DNA of 64,000 nt, taken from contig OY718805.1 of assembly GCA_963070105.1 (NCBI GenBank), positions 620,001 through 684,000 on the forward strand, given 5' to 3'. Origin of the DNA: Litomosoides sigmodontis (taxonomy: Eukaryota; Nematoda; Chromadorea; Rhabditida; Onchocercidae). The translations under genes were made by a program, and so were the position numbers. Numbering within the stretch: position 1 is the first letter of the stretch; each line of letters starts with the position of its first letter. Of the stretch, positions 35,787 through 49,000 are shown piece by piece. Under the pieces are notes generated by a model. It was not told the origin of the DNA and searched no databases. It saw only the letters and a program-made list of their open reading frames with translations.

Positions 35787-37297
35787 TGCTTCGACAAATT
35801 AATTTATCTGCAGAAAATTCTACATCATAATTTTATTAAGTCTTATTAAAAAGTATACAAAGCGATCACACAAAAGAAGGCCACTGTAGATGTGTAACGG
35901 AATGAAGTGGCATAATATTCTTTCAGATCATATAATTCAGAACAAAGTCTAACATGGTCAGTTGATTCACACCAATTCACTCATGAATCAACACCTCTCA
36001 TAACTGCAAAAACTTGATATTTCCAACTTCCAGCTTGTAAATACATCAAGACTTTAAGTCTTACCCTTTTTGTTGAGCAAATGCTACCAAAACAGCAGCT
36101 ATATATGTCAATTCTTTCAACTTAATGCAGAATGTCTCGATGTCATACCGCAATTTCAGCAACCTCGACCATGTAGAGTCTACAATAAAGCACAAACATT
36201 AAGCGCCAACACATTAATTAAGAAGACCGTCTATATGTGAATCTCAAACACGAATGTGTAAGTATGCAGAATACCACGCGTATAAAAAAGTGTCGACGAA
36301 TTGATGATAAACATATAGATACCTCAATACAATAAGTACATCAGCGTTAAATTGGTGTTTCGACGCAAATATGCATGAAATTTTAAACAGATAAAATCAG
36401 TTTAACGTGAATGGTTGAACATATGGCGAACGCGAAAGCAATGTAAGAGCGTGCGGAGATGTAAGGATAGCTACAATGAAGTAACATTGTACCAGAACAA
36501 AAATAATCAAAGCGCACCTGCTAAACATAGCTTGAAACGGGAGCACATGGTACAAGATTGTGCATTCGCGTTTGTAAACAAAATATTTACGACTAACGCT
36601 TGAACGAAAGTGTAGCAGAAAAAAAAATTTGAAATTGTGACAAGATTTGTCAGCCAAATTGAAAACGATGAATCAGAACTAAGCACAAACTTATGACAGA
36701 CATCCAGCTACCTACAAAATCACACAACCAAGCCAAATCCGACACGCGCAACGTCAACGCAACGCGCAAATCTGACCCCAAGCAGCATCGAAGTCAACGT
36801 TCGAAACATTCTCCCGCACCCCAAAAAATCGAATTAGCCGTAAGACGCGCTAATTTAAAATTTAATACGATTGAACGATGCAGCCAAATATCGGGACACT
36901 CACTGTGGCGAAATTAATAGTGTAATTCGAGTCGGAAAAGGAGCTCCTCATAAATTTAAAGGTTTAGGGGATTAATATTGATTTGAAGGAAGCTACTGCG
37001 TAAGATAGCTTCACAATTACATTGCGAAAGGTGTATTTCGAGATTTAAAATTTATCAGTTTACATACAAATGATCCGAATCATCTCTGCTAGTGTCACGC
37101 ATATTTTTTAGTATCACTACTATTGTCATGATTATAGCAATATCAGTGTTTGCTTTCATTGTATATCATCAGGCATATGCAAATTGCAAGCAAGTTGTTT
37201 GAAAGTGTTCTAAGCGATGCACCTTGAGTCATTGGCGCGCTCTCTTCTCTGCCATCAACTGAAACATGAAGCTATGAATTTCTTTTACAGTTTATCT
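35787..37297. other. Intergenic between LIN-54 and the IgGFc-like gene
   Basis: A likely trans-splice acceptor for LIN-54 (ttttctgcag on the complement, 35808-35817) lies 21 bases before its ATG. The basic forward frame at 36693-36917 has no support. No other feature seen. Confidence 0.5.
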
Positions 37298-40200
37298 CTA
37301 GCTGTTATCGTATTTCTTATCATCCCCATGATTAAGATGATTTTTTGTTGTTGCCGCCGATGATGTTATGATGTTATTGTTTCCTTCCAGTCTATGTGAC
37401 GAATTAAATATACCGAGGCACTCTTCCTCAGTCGTCATTGCAATCATTGTTGAAGGAGCTGAAGTAGAAGAGCTCATTGTAAGATAATTGAGGAAGAAAA
37501 AAAGAAGATTGCGATGGATATTATCGCTGATTGCGATGGATATTATCCTTTTCCCTTCTCGTTGCCCTTTTCTTTTTAAGTGAAAGATATTACTTACGAG
37601 TAGTGGTAGGTTTTGCAAATATCGGCGATGGAGCAGCACGACCTGAAAATTAGTCCAAATCACAACACATCTGTAACAAGAATCTCTTACAAGCAAGCTC
37701 CATGATTGGCCCAACCTGTCCTCTGCAAATCGTTCACGATTTCTCATTTTCATAATATTAGATAGTTGCAATAAAGATTTTAATTTCTCAACTGTTTTTT
37801 GAATTGGAAGAATATGTGAGTGAGTGAGTGGAGAGAAAGTGAAATGAGAGGTGGAGCGGTTCGGCGTGAAAAAGCAATGTCAAGAAAGTGGAAGTAAACA
37901 TACGATTGAGAGCAACAATACAGGCAACAGGGGTTCCATTCACCTCACCACGAAGTATGGGAAGGTACCGTCTGTAGTACATTCTAACGACTATTAGCCG
38001 TGTTTTAGGAGAAGGCATTAGTCGGTGCAGTGAAGGCTTCAGCAGCTCTTGCTGCACTGACACTGAACGGTTGTCCTTTGCTTTATACCTTGTCGCTATC
38101 ACCTGAAATATCTCTCTGACGAACGATCTGCGACCAGTAATACGTAAGTGAAGAAGTGGTAAGAAACTGGTAAACTTTTGACGCAAATTGGAAGCAGTAA
38201 TTTACTGGTTTGATGTGATGAAAAGCTTACATATAAAGCGCCTTCAAAACCATCTGGCATCGCTATTGGGAATGCAGGATCGGTCATCCATTGGGAATAT
38301 TCGGGAATCTCATGAATAAATATTCCTTTCTCTCCTCCGTAACTCACAACATTCATCATTGTTGTCCTCAAATGTTAATTTATGAGGAAGGCAGACTACT
38401 TTAGCTCATCCAACACAATCTACGAGAATAATGAAGCGCTGTAATAATTTCCATCAACTTTGCTCATTCAATACAGAAGAATCTGATCAATTTTTGCATT
38501 AATTAATTGCGTGGAAAAATTGAAAAACAAACTGTGAATTAATCATGAACACTTTTGTGCGAGCCTCACGCTGCACAGTGATTTCCTCAGCGTCTTTATT
38601 CCATTTCACTAATATTGACTTTAGTTTTGTCTCCGTATTGCTTCTGATATCAATCTTATCTTCTGGGCATAGATGTGATGGCGCTGTGAGGAGGACATTG
38701 CTTGTGACATTGGAACTTGATGGGTAATAGGATGTATTAATTAGATGAGCACATCCTGCAATTTATTCGCGATGATTATTCTCAGAAGAAGTTTAACGTA
38801 CTCAAATAGCTGGATATATTTCAAACTGACTTGAAATAAGTCAAATTGAGCACATGAAATTTCCAACAATTCTAGATAATTAAACGTCAGAGATGTTGGT
38901 TCAATTGTAATAAAACTTCAGCACAGATTTCGAAGATTCATAAAAAGCAAACGATCAACAATCATCGGTGTCGGCATGAAGCATCCAAAGTTGCTTTTCT
39001 TTACTCCCGATATCGAGACGTTCCGGATGGAAGCAATTACCATCACTCGAGCCACTTCAACTGGTACCGCGGATTTCCTTTCATTCGCATTGATGGACTT
39101 ATTCAGTTGATCGCGAATCCATACCGATATCGTTTCTTCTACAGGTGCTGTGTACTGCCATAATGAACCTGCCTGGACAGATAGATAACACTGTTAAATG
39201 AGCCTTCAACTATTCTTGAATTGGTACAGTTCTTCTCAGCAACGATTTCTCTGATTTTCGATAGTTTAAGCACAAGCTTGCACCTTCATGTTTTGCTTGA
39301 CAATTTTTAATTTGTTCTTCTGCCTCAGTGTTATTGAAACACTGTGAACGTCATCACTTTGCGACGTTGCCTGATTTGTTGCTCCAAGCGGCAAAAAATA
39401 TAAACTCATGATACTACGTCCAGGTAATGAGAATGCATAATAATCGCCTCCCATTCCAACGGGATGTACTGAAAGAGAGCAATGAAAGCGGAAATATGTA
39501 ATGTCATCATGCACACCTCACCATACCTTGCTCAAAGAAGCTTGGCGGTAGAAAAAGGGTAACCTAAGAACATAGTAGCAAACGTTTCTGAGTCAAATAT
39601 GAAGCAGTGAATTGATATGATATCGGAAGAAGTGACGTGTATTCGATAATCACTTATCATATTCATTCCTTCTTTCGCGACGTCGCTCATTACTACTTTC
39701 TCGAATATATACTGCAAAACAGCCTCATTCTTTTCAACTTAAAGTCAAACACAGACGTCAAATCTTCCTTTAACATTGTTCGAGATTGTTCCAATTTCAG
39801 CACCCAAGGAAAGCAATTTATCTGAGCAAAAATAATGTACCAAAAATGAATGAATCGGAAACAAGGACGTACCTTACGTGCTGCTTTGAAGGAGAATTCA
39901 GCGCGCATTCTTGTAAATTTTGAATTTTCAACGCCAGGATAGTCAATATTTATATAATTAGTTGTTTGACCGTCTTTACCAAAAAAATAGCAGTATGCTT
40001 GGAACTCATCAGCATGGTTCGGTGGCAGCGCGAAAATAAATTCGGTACCCCATGAATCCCCTCTATAAGTTTGACATGGTGCTGCAAAAAGCAGTATTTC
40101 ATACTTTTTAAATCAATTCAACATTTGCATATCGAAAATGAGCGCTTTGATACGCTCAATTTCATCTTCCTATCCTTCTCGTTCGGCAGGGAAAACATCA

Positions 40201-40709
40201 GGCAATATTACTAAGAAACATTATCATTTTGGAGCAAACAAACTTGGACACTTCGTTTTTTTATTGTGCTTTGAGAAACATAAATGACGCATGAAATGTA
40301 GTGATAAAAATTATTGTGGGAATATAGGCACTCAGGGTTCTCCGGTAGATATTATAATATGTTAAGCAGTATCTGTCTTCGGTGTAAATACCCAATCAAT
40401 TAGTGATTTAAATGTTCCTCTGTTTTCATCTCTATCTTTAATGCAATATTTTTCACTTATATTTCTATTACAGGGTTGAAAACAGATTTGAGATGCAGTC
40501 ATACCTTAAATTTAATGCAAATCCCTACAAAAGGAGATTATTTCAATAACTGAAAATTCTTCTTGGCTTTTTGGTTAACATTAATAAACAAATTAGTTCC
40601 TTCAAATAAACAGCATGTACAAAACTAAAAAGCTGCAGAAGAGACTACCAGTAAATAGAAATAAAATAAGTGCGAATGCAAAGCGTTGCCAGCCGCCCAA
40701 TAAAACCAT
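37298..40709 (-). CDS. Secreted protein with IgGFc-binding N-terminal-like domain
   Basis: Ten exons on the complement chained by phase: 40649-40709, 39873-40081, 39564-39711, 39284-39468, 38953-39172, 38533-38755, 38231-38366, 37949-38102, 37598-37642, 37298-37458; 513 residues. Exon 1 is a signal peptide (MVLLGGWQRFAFALILFLFT). The body resembles the domain found at the N-terminus of IgGFc-binding protein: YRGDSWGTEFIFALPPN (start of domain), DYRIHVTSSDIISIHCF (the I-x-V-T-S-D-x-P-I-x-V motif), FLVHPVGMGGDYYAFSLPG (FLALPxDALGxEYxV), RCAHLINTSYYPSS, and FIHEIPEYSQW (the QLPPxxxWG region). The C-terminal tail is Thr/Ser/Asn-rich without a TM segment. Exons 1, 6 and 10 rest mostly on phase and splice sites. 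The family call is from memory of domain motifs and should be treated as likely, not certain. Confidence 0.65.
37507..37547. repeat. Short direct repeat, 19 bp twice with 22-bp period
   Basis: gattgcgatggatattatc occurs at 37507 and again at 37529, inside the last intron of the IgGFc-like gene. Confidence 0.7.
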
Positions 40710-43700
40710 TTCGGACAAACCACGACAGTCAGCGCTGTTAGTGAATGATAGAATGAAGCTTGACGGAAAGCAGTACTAATTATATATCTTTCCTTACGCT
40801 TTAATAAAGTTTGCAGAAATTTGCATAAAATTTGCATTAAAAAAAACTTTTTTCCCATTTTTCCTACGAAGTGGCTAATGCTAACAGTTGAAAAACCTAC
40901 GGAATACTAGGAGACGCTCGATGAATCAATCCAATGAGTTACTTTAGCATTGCTATATCATTTCTACAATAATTTTGGAGAGAGCTGAACATCCCATACG
41001 TTTATATTATATTGCCAAATTTCACGCGAACTGCATCACATATGCTGACATTGCTTCTAAAATTGCAGACGAACACACAAACGTAATGCTGTCAAAGATG
41101 CTTTACACTTTCGCCTTCTCCACAATTTTGAATTGCAATTAATGTCCCAAAATTTCATAGCTAGGACATTAAGAATTCAACTGTTTGGAATAAAACAATA
41201 TGCATTATGCTGATGAAACTAGCATCCTGCCTTCAAGAGCCACCCACCATTATCATTATAAAAAATACTGCAATAAAAGAGCAGAAAATATAATTGAATA
41301 ATTTAACCAAACCATACCATCAAATGCTTCACATGAAAAGATTTTATTGACAAGTTAAAATTGCAAAAACATATACAACTCTTTCATACTTTTTGCTTGA
41401 AATTGGCTGGACCACCTGGATACGCTCAATTGGCAGAGGATGGGGAATTAAAGCAAGCAGCGACAGATGGAACAACTAATATCACAATAGGCCTGAAAGA
41501 CATCCACTGATTAGAAAATTACATGATCGACTTCACGTATATTTTAGTTTCCAAAAGCATTTTTTTGGTTTCAAATTCTTTCTTTTGAACATTAGCAATT
41601 TATCATCAAGAATGATGGTTAAGAATCCGCTTCTCTTCCTGGTCGGCGACGCTTTATTTGTCTTCATTGGTTACGGCTGCACATTCACATGACTTTTGTC
41701 CCAAAATACTTAGTATTATAAAGATAGAACTCTCTGCTCTTCCCTCGTACATGTAATTTACTCAAAAAAAGATCAAAATATCAAAGCATGATATATTAAT
41801 TTGTCATATTACGTAAATCTAGCTGCTTCCAATGTTTTTAAAATTTGCAAATTACCGATGATGTCGCTTCCTTCCGCTCAAATCGGCATGCATGGTTTCA
41901 TCTAAAGCATTTGCAATCCCACGCAGAATTGCTCTAGAAGATCTATCAAATCTGCAGGACGAAATTTTCTACAGATTTAATACAACTCGAACTGTGATCT
42001 TCTAAAATAAGCTTAGATTTAATACAAATTATTTAACACTTCACGAAACAGAAAAATCAACAATTCTTCAAATCAATTTTTTTGCAAATGGAAATTGAAA
42101 TTCACGAAATTCATTTAGTTTAATTAGCACCGCCAGTACCTCCACGTTCTCCTCCTCACCATTGGACAAGAGGCCCATTCTGCTCCAGATGGTCAACTCT
42201 CGGTCTTATGGTCATCTTCCGGCAGAATAACAGCTCTTTTGGTCAAATTCCGGAATCCGAGACACCGACGACTCTTCCAATCCTTTCAGGACATTCCGCT
42301 CCTCGAGCTGCTCCAATTTTTTCCACCTGGATCTAAGAACTTTCTCAAATATTCATTCGTTCATTCAACATTCGAAGATACCTTCACCCCAGTGATTGCT
42401 TTATTGATTGAATCAGAACACTTTTCTCATGTTACAAATAATGGCAGGAATCATCATTTTTCCGGATATTTTTCTTTTTCGATGCTGTCATTTACAGTAA
42501 AATGCTTCTTTTTCGATGTCATTTACAGCAAAATGTTTCAAAGACCTTCAAATGTCTTTAAGCTTTTAATTTCAGTTAATCACATAAACAGCATAAGAAC
42601 AAAACCGATGTTGTAGAATGATAATTTCACGTATATCTCCTCATTTTTCACTACATTCTGACGTCAGATCTTCAGTGAACTAACTGCTCTCCCTCTCTAT
42701 CAATAACAAACTGTTTGCACTGAACATTGCCAATGCGGGGAAGTATATTTGTAACTTCAGTGATACATATTAATACCAAAAAACTGTGGAGAATAGTTAT
42801 TGGCATATATCAGCTTCTGTTGAAAACCAGTAGAAATTTAGGGTGTTGACCAGCAGAACAAATGTAAAACTTAACGTGAGACTAGTATACTACATCTCTC
42901 TTCCACTTTCAATAACGCTAAAAACTTGGCTGTTATGAATAGCAAAATATTCACAATGACAGAAAGATGAGATCAAAAAACACCTCGTTTCAAAAACTTG
43001 TAGGCATTAAAATTCAGAAGGCCAGAAAGATGCAAGTACCAGGAATTTAAAATTTGAAAGTCTCAAGATTGCTAAAAAAAATTTTTTAAAAATAAAATTA
43101 CGACATCACTAACGTTAAAGATGTGGAACATGGACAACCAAATGTAGATGAATGATTATGAGCATAAAAGCCTAATAACCGAAAGTGGCAAAAGGATTCG
43201 AAGATTATAAAGCCACAAAAATTTGTGAAAAAATGTAAAATTCAAAGCAAAAGAAAATTTAGAAAGAACAAGAAGTTTTCGAATGTCAGAATATTGGGAA
43301 AAGTGTTAATAAATTAGAGAATCGAATTTTAGCAAATCGCTCTTCTCTCTGCAACAAAGAAAAATCAAGCTTGGATACCGATTTTCTGTTTCGATAACAT
43401 AACAGTGAATGAAAATAAAAAGTCGGGCTAGGAAACTTAACCTTTAGATCCCTAAACGATCACAAAATCAAAGCATTTTAAGCAGATGTAGCAGTTTCTG
43501 TTCGTTCCATAATCTTTTGCTCTTATTTTTGGTAAATTAAATTACCAAAAAGAGATTTGAACGCATTTTTGTAAGCTACAGAATGCACGCCTTTAAATGG
43601 ATGAAATTCATGTTCTGACATTCCAACATTTTGAGCTGCATCCTGTCATCCTTTAAAAAATATAAGCTTATGCTGAGAATAAGCAACGCTTCCAGGATTT

Positions 43701-43806
43701 CGTTAACTTCTTACTTCGTTCTTTCTTTGATATTATAAATCTCAGCATAAGCTTATATTATAGAATTCATTAAATTCAGCAAAAGTTAACAATGAGAAAA
43801 CCGAAC
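40710..43806. other. Gene-poor region with exon-like fragments
   Basis: A splice-bounded frame at about 41857-41953 on the complement (after tcctgcag, before gtaattt) reads SSRAILRGIANALDETMHAD and then SGRKRHHR. A forward frame near 41400-41512 reads LAGPPGYAQLAEDGELKQAA. A charged frame near 42220-42345 on the complement contains WKKLEQLEERN and may be another decayed dynactin coiled-coil piece. A direct repeat based on tcatttacag lies at 42474-42536. None could be joined into a gene. Confidence 0.35.
43659..43759. repeat. 20-bp perfect inverted repeat
   Basis: Arms 43659-43678 and 43740-43759 are exact reverse complements, separated by 61 bases. Each arm contains the palindrome ATAAGCTTAT. 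No transposase or target-site duplication was recognised. Confidence 0.75.
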
Positions 43807-44551
43807 TTGTGATATATCATCTCCTTTTGATCCATTTTCAGCTCTCAACAATTCTAATTCTAGTTCCAATTCTTGCACATGTTGCTTCTCGACTTCAATG
43901 TCAGCCTTCAAAGACTATATTCCTTTAAAAACACTCTACTACAAATTTACAACTATGAGATTCATTCGAGAGTAGCAGTTAATACCAGAAAAATACTATA
44001 TTAATATCAAACAAACCTGAAGAAGTTCCGCTTCCTCCTCAGCCATTTCCTTTTCAATTGTAGTCCTTTCGAGTTGTTCTTCAAGTTCTGATAACCTATG
44101 AAGTTCTTCTCGCCCTTATTTTGACAATTCAATCAATTCCTACATAAAAACCTGCTGTTTGAAATTTTCAAGAAAAAAATAAGGAAGCTTACAATTTTTT
44201 CCTTCTAACTCGAGTTCAAATCAATATAAAATGTTAAGTTTTACATTTACTTAAGACCATAAATTGAAAATTCTACTACACGTTTTAACAATACAAAATG
44301 TGTCAGCAACCAGATGTTCCAGTTAAATTTTTCAGTCGCAAAAGCATTATAAACACAGAAAAGTAACAAAATAATTTACGTAAAGCTATCATTTCTTTAA
44401 ATATCTAGATCATTACTTTTTCCTTTTCCTGCAACTGCAGTTGTAATTTTGAATTTGTTTCAACCAATTTGATTTTAAATTCGCGTAGTGCTTCCAACTC
44501 AGCAACATTTCTTCCGTATTCCGCAAACTTTGGATGATCATCTTTTCTTTT
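43807..44551 (-). pseudogene. Dynactin p150 (DNC-1-like) coiled-coil fragment with in-frame stop
   Basis: Three exon-like blocks on the complement, each bounded by ag/gt and each a whole number of codons: 44417-44551 (45 codons), 44017-44139 (41), 43807-43914 (36). They read NVAELEALREFKIKLVETN and SKLQLQLQEKEK; then LEEQLERTTIEKEMAEEEAE; then SLKADIEVEKQHVQELELEL and LRAENGSKGDD. This follows the order of the p150-glued coiled coil (for example MATLDKEMAEERAESLQQE, then LKERVDELTTDLEILKAE). The middle block has TAA at its eighth codon (after IELSK). No CAP-Gly exon upstream and no continuation downstream were found, so it is probably a partial duplicate that has decayed. Confidence 0.55.
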
Positions 44552-44833
44552 CTGCCTTTAGTATTTTTAAATTATAAAGAAAAGGTTACTCGAATTCGTC
44601 AAGAAAATTTGATTTCGTGTAATGAAATTTTCAGTCAAGAACGATAACAATGATGCTTACCCGCTCAACAGTCAAAGTGAGATTTCAAAAAAAAATTCAC
44701 GAAGTGAAATTATAACAAGCATTATGGAATTATCTATGTTACGGACTTCACATCTGTTTATCTTTCAAAGAATTGGATTTCTCCCCAAGGTAATTTCCAT
44801 TAAGTTTTATCATAGACCTTTTGAAAATTCCAG

Positions 44834-44951
44834 CACTAGGTCCCAATATCATACACCGTGATGGTGAGTTAAATGTAGCAGCACACTTGGGTGTCATTCC
44901 AGCACATGAAACCAAAACCCAGCGTTGGAATTTGAAAATCAGCCTGAAAGG
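44834..44951. other. Exon-like block readable on both strands
   Basis: On the forward strand, aaaattccag and gtaaggg flank an open block reading LGPNIIHRDGELNVAAHLGV and then IPAHETKTQRWNLKISLK. On the complement, cctttcag flanks an open block reading FQRWVLVSCAGMTPKCAATF. Neither product was recognised. The forward reading is the more protein-like. It may be an orphan exon or gene relic. Confidence 0.25.
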
Positions 44952-44972
44952 TAAGGGATAAAGCAGCAGCAC

Positions 44973-46067
44973 ATATATTAATTACTTCAACGTTTTCAAC
45001 TTTGTCGTGGAGTCTCTGTTTCCAATATGAAGCGATTCGATTTCATTCCTATTTTCGCCCATTAAGTTGATATTAAAATATTTGCCTAAAACATGAACAA
45101 TTGGAATAATTCGGATGCATATATAAAGATAGAGGACAGAAAGTATTAAAAGTCTTATCAAAAAAGTTGAATAAATATATTGCGTTTTACGTTTTACACG
45201 TAATAAGTACGTTTTATATAAAAGTATATTAATTCTATTATCCAAATGTAAGTTACTAGCAACAACGCCAAATCAACAAATGCAAACCCACCGACGCAAG
45301 TATCTTTTCTACCAGATTTGCATCTTGATGACGCAGATTTTTCACGGACCGCTGTTGCTGTTCTCAGCTAATTTGCGTCATTGTTGTGCGTGGGGGTGAG
45401 GGATATGTGGGCGTAGGTGGTGGTAATTGAGCTTATTGGTATGTTCTTTGAATTCCACATACTGATGGGAAAAAACTGAGATATGGACGAAAACAGAAAA
45501 ATTAAGGACAAGAAGTATGCAAAAAACATTTATCAAAAGTTTAACGTTGTTAAGGGTAGCGGAAGAATGATATGTTTCTCCTGCATTGTTGTTCGCTCAC
45601 CGTTTATTTAGCAAGGAAAATAGTTGTTTCTTGGAATATTCTGGAGCTTTATTTCCTCCGTTGCTGATAACATAGCTATTTAGCGATATTGGCATGGAAG
45701 GTTCGCGAATATGTGCTGTTTTTCTTGAATATTTAACATTTCAACGTAGAAAGTGATACACACTGAGCTATTATATGATCGTTGCGTGTTACAGTTTTGA
45801 GATTGGTATTATACGATACTTCAAACGGGATAAGTAGCGAGATGGATTCGGAGATTGGGGGAAGATAGATACTCGAAATGATAATGCTTTACGAATGTTG
45901 TCGTTATCATTTTAACAACAATCCTTTACTTGAAATCAGTGATACCATCGTACGCTCATGTGCAATTTTCATTTCAGTGGGTGAAAAATTCAGATATTCG
46001 GTACTACGCTGGTATTAATTAATTTTGGCGGTGCTACTGCAGGTGCCTCCATCCTGTTAGTAGCAAA
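44973..46067. other. Upstream region of the cohesin-loader gene
   Basis: No gene seen. Possible trans-splice acceptors just before the ATG are gctactgcag (ending 46042) and cctgttag (ending 46060). Confidence 0.5.
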
Positions 46068-49000
46068 ATGGACAACATCAATTCACTTCCGGTAGGTTTT
46101 GAGATTTCTTTTTTTGAGGAATATAATTTTGAATTCCAACTAAATGTTCCTATCCATGATCTGCAAGAGGTGGAAAAGGTGTTAGCTAGAAACAAAAACA
46201 AGTAAATGCTGACTGCTTTGAGGAGAATTGTGCACTAACTTTTTTACGTAATCTTTTTATGTGGCGTACTAGATACTTGCTTGCTTCGGACTGTAAAGCG
46301 ATTTGTTGCGTAGAAATAAGTTCATAAATCTGAAGGAGAGTTATTCTGCAGTTATGTAAAGATTGCAAATAATATCTTGAAATTGTTGGAATTTGCGAAC
46401 AGATGGAGTTGATTTATAATCATGAAAAAAGGAGGTGTTTTGGTAGATGATTTTTAAATCGTAAAGCATTCATAGTTTTTCAGAATTCTCCACGAACTAC
46501 TAATTCATCGGGTGTGTCAGCAAATGCACAGAATACATTTTACAACCAACAAATGCTTCTGCAGCAGCAGTATATGCAAATACCGTCGCTCTATGGTAAT
46601 CAGCAAACGGGAGGGATCGTAAGTTTAATTATCAATAATCAACACTTTAAAGATTTGCCGCCTCTGCGAATTTAGTAAAAATATAGTGACGATGAGAGGA
46701 AAGGAAGTCGTTGGTATGAGGTTTTTTATTTTAACAATATATTTGATAATAATTACTACATTTTGTTTTCAAACTGTTTAAACTTTTGAAAGTTTTTTAT
46801 AGTAATTATAGTTATACTATAGGTAAAGTTATAGTTATACTTATTGTTCTCCAAGTTCCTTATTATTAAAAACTGAGGTAGTGTTGCAGATGTTACAACA
46901 TCCGATGGATATTCAGACATTTCAACAACAACAGCACCTGCTACAAGTTATGCAGCAGCAGCAGCAACAGCAGGCACTGCAAAGCCATCAGCGAAGTTTA
47001 GGGCTTCATGAGTCACAAGTAAGTTCAGGAAAGTGGATTTTACTGTGAGAGAAATCTAAAAATCAATGACCAATTCAGTAAAATTTGAAAATTATTTTGT
47101 TATTATTTGTTATTATTTGATTTCGATTATTAAATTTATCTTGAAAATGTTGTAGTAATCAATATTGTAATCAGTTCATGAAGTATTGATTTTATCATCT
47201 GAATACTTTGGCAGTAAGTATAGATTTTTATGGCTGAAATTATTCATGTTTGCTCTCATAAGTTCCATTTAATACCCCTAAATTAGGTTAGGAAATCAAT
47301 TATTTCCCCACTGGTGTGCCACACATATGTTATTACTTGTTCTACTTTCTTTCGTAAGAAATTTCTGCTAATTGGCTTACAAACGTGAGATATTTATTGG
47401 GATGTGTAGAGTATTGGATTATTTAGCTGTTCAATTGCTTATCAAAGTTCCATACAATTAATTAATTCGCTGCTTTTTTGATTAATTTTCAACTAATATC
47501 ATGTTATCATTTATCTCATAATTAATGTTTTATTTGGTCAACTTACCAAAACTTTGGCTTTATATCCTCAATGCTTTTTACAGACTTTTGCGCAACAGCA
47601 GGTGGTGCTACAGCAACAACAGTATCAACGTGCATTGCAACAAGCAGCACAGCAGCAACAAGTTTATTTTTGTATTACTACTGCACTTATTTTAAAATTA
47701 ATCGGAATTAAATGCTATTATTCAGTTTATTGTTGCTTAATGAAGTGTTTTATTTTTATCTCATTTAGTCTTCATATTGTTGATTATAACATTATTACTA
47801 TTACCATTCTTTATTGACGCTATTCAGTGAACGTTATTAATAGTCTTCAATTGATATGCGATATAAGAATTTAATATATTTTTAAAAATAAAAGCTCATT
47901 TTTACATATGTGAATGAATGATTTCCACTTCTAGCAGCAAAGGCAATTGGAACAGCAACGTCTGTTAGAACAACAACAACGACAACTTGACCTCATGCAT
48001 CAAGAGCGTGAGGCAGCTCGGCTGAAGCAGCAGCAAGATGAAGTTATTTTTTCAGCTCTTAAATATTTCAAGTTTTTATAAATATAAAAGATCGAGCGTA
48101 TAATGAGATTTAATAACCCAAGTAACCCATTGATGTTTCTTCAGTTACTACGTCAAAAGGCAGAAGCATTGGCACTTCAGCAGCAAGAGGAAGCAGCACG
48201 GTTGAAACAGGAAGAGTTCCGTCGAATAGCTTATCAAAAGGAGCAACAACTTAAGCAACAGCGAGAAGCACATGAAAGACTGCGCTTGGAGCAGCAACGA
48301 ATTTTGGAGGAACAAAAGCGTCAGGTAAAGAAGTTTGTTAGGCAACATTGTAAGTATTATTCATGTTCACGGCTGGTATTAGCTGATTTCCATACAGTTA
48401 GAATGCTTCGAAAAAGATTATGACTGTACAATGCAAATTGAAGTGATTTAAATAAAAATCATGTTTTGATTTCTACCACATTAATTTTAATTTTTTAATT
48501 TAATGAGTGTAATATACTTAAATTTGATTAATTTGGGACATTCTTGGCACTTTGTTTTTTTTCATCTCCTTACAGGAAGAGACTCGAAAACTTGAGGAGC
48601 AACGTAAAGAAATAGAAAAAGTGCGTGCGATACGAGAGCAACAAAATAGAAAACAGCGTGAAGCACGCGAAGCTTTCAACATAATGAAAGAAAAAGCTGA
48701 TAGTTTTCCTATACCTATACACCTGGCTGGTTGTCATACACTTACCAAATGTATGATTCGCAACTAGTTTTGAGATATAATACTTCACCAGTCAACACAG
48801 GGACTGCACTATTTATGTCTAAACGAAGTTTCTATGTAGAATTTTGCAGTTAAATTGACATAGTATCTTAAAACGTTTGTTTAGTTCTATTTTATGACAC
48901 TCACTCATTATCATGGTTTATTCAGTTCTATTATTGAATTATTTTATTATCACTACAATTAAATTTTTTGAGAATATTTAACCCTTTGTAGTGAAGTTAA

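Noticed and set aside
36693..36917. Basic 74-residue forward frame
   Set aside because: Low-complexity, Ser/Lys/Asn-rich, isolated, with no signal or splice support.
47554..47817. Separate 87-residue gene
   Set aside because: Only 47584-47661 is coding, as the Gln-rich exon 4 of pqn-85; the rest is intron read-through.
48148..48348. Leu/Phe/Cys-rich frame on the complement
   Set aside because: Antisense of the Gln-rich pqn-85 exon 6; Gln codons read backwards give Leu and Cys.
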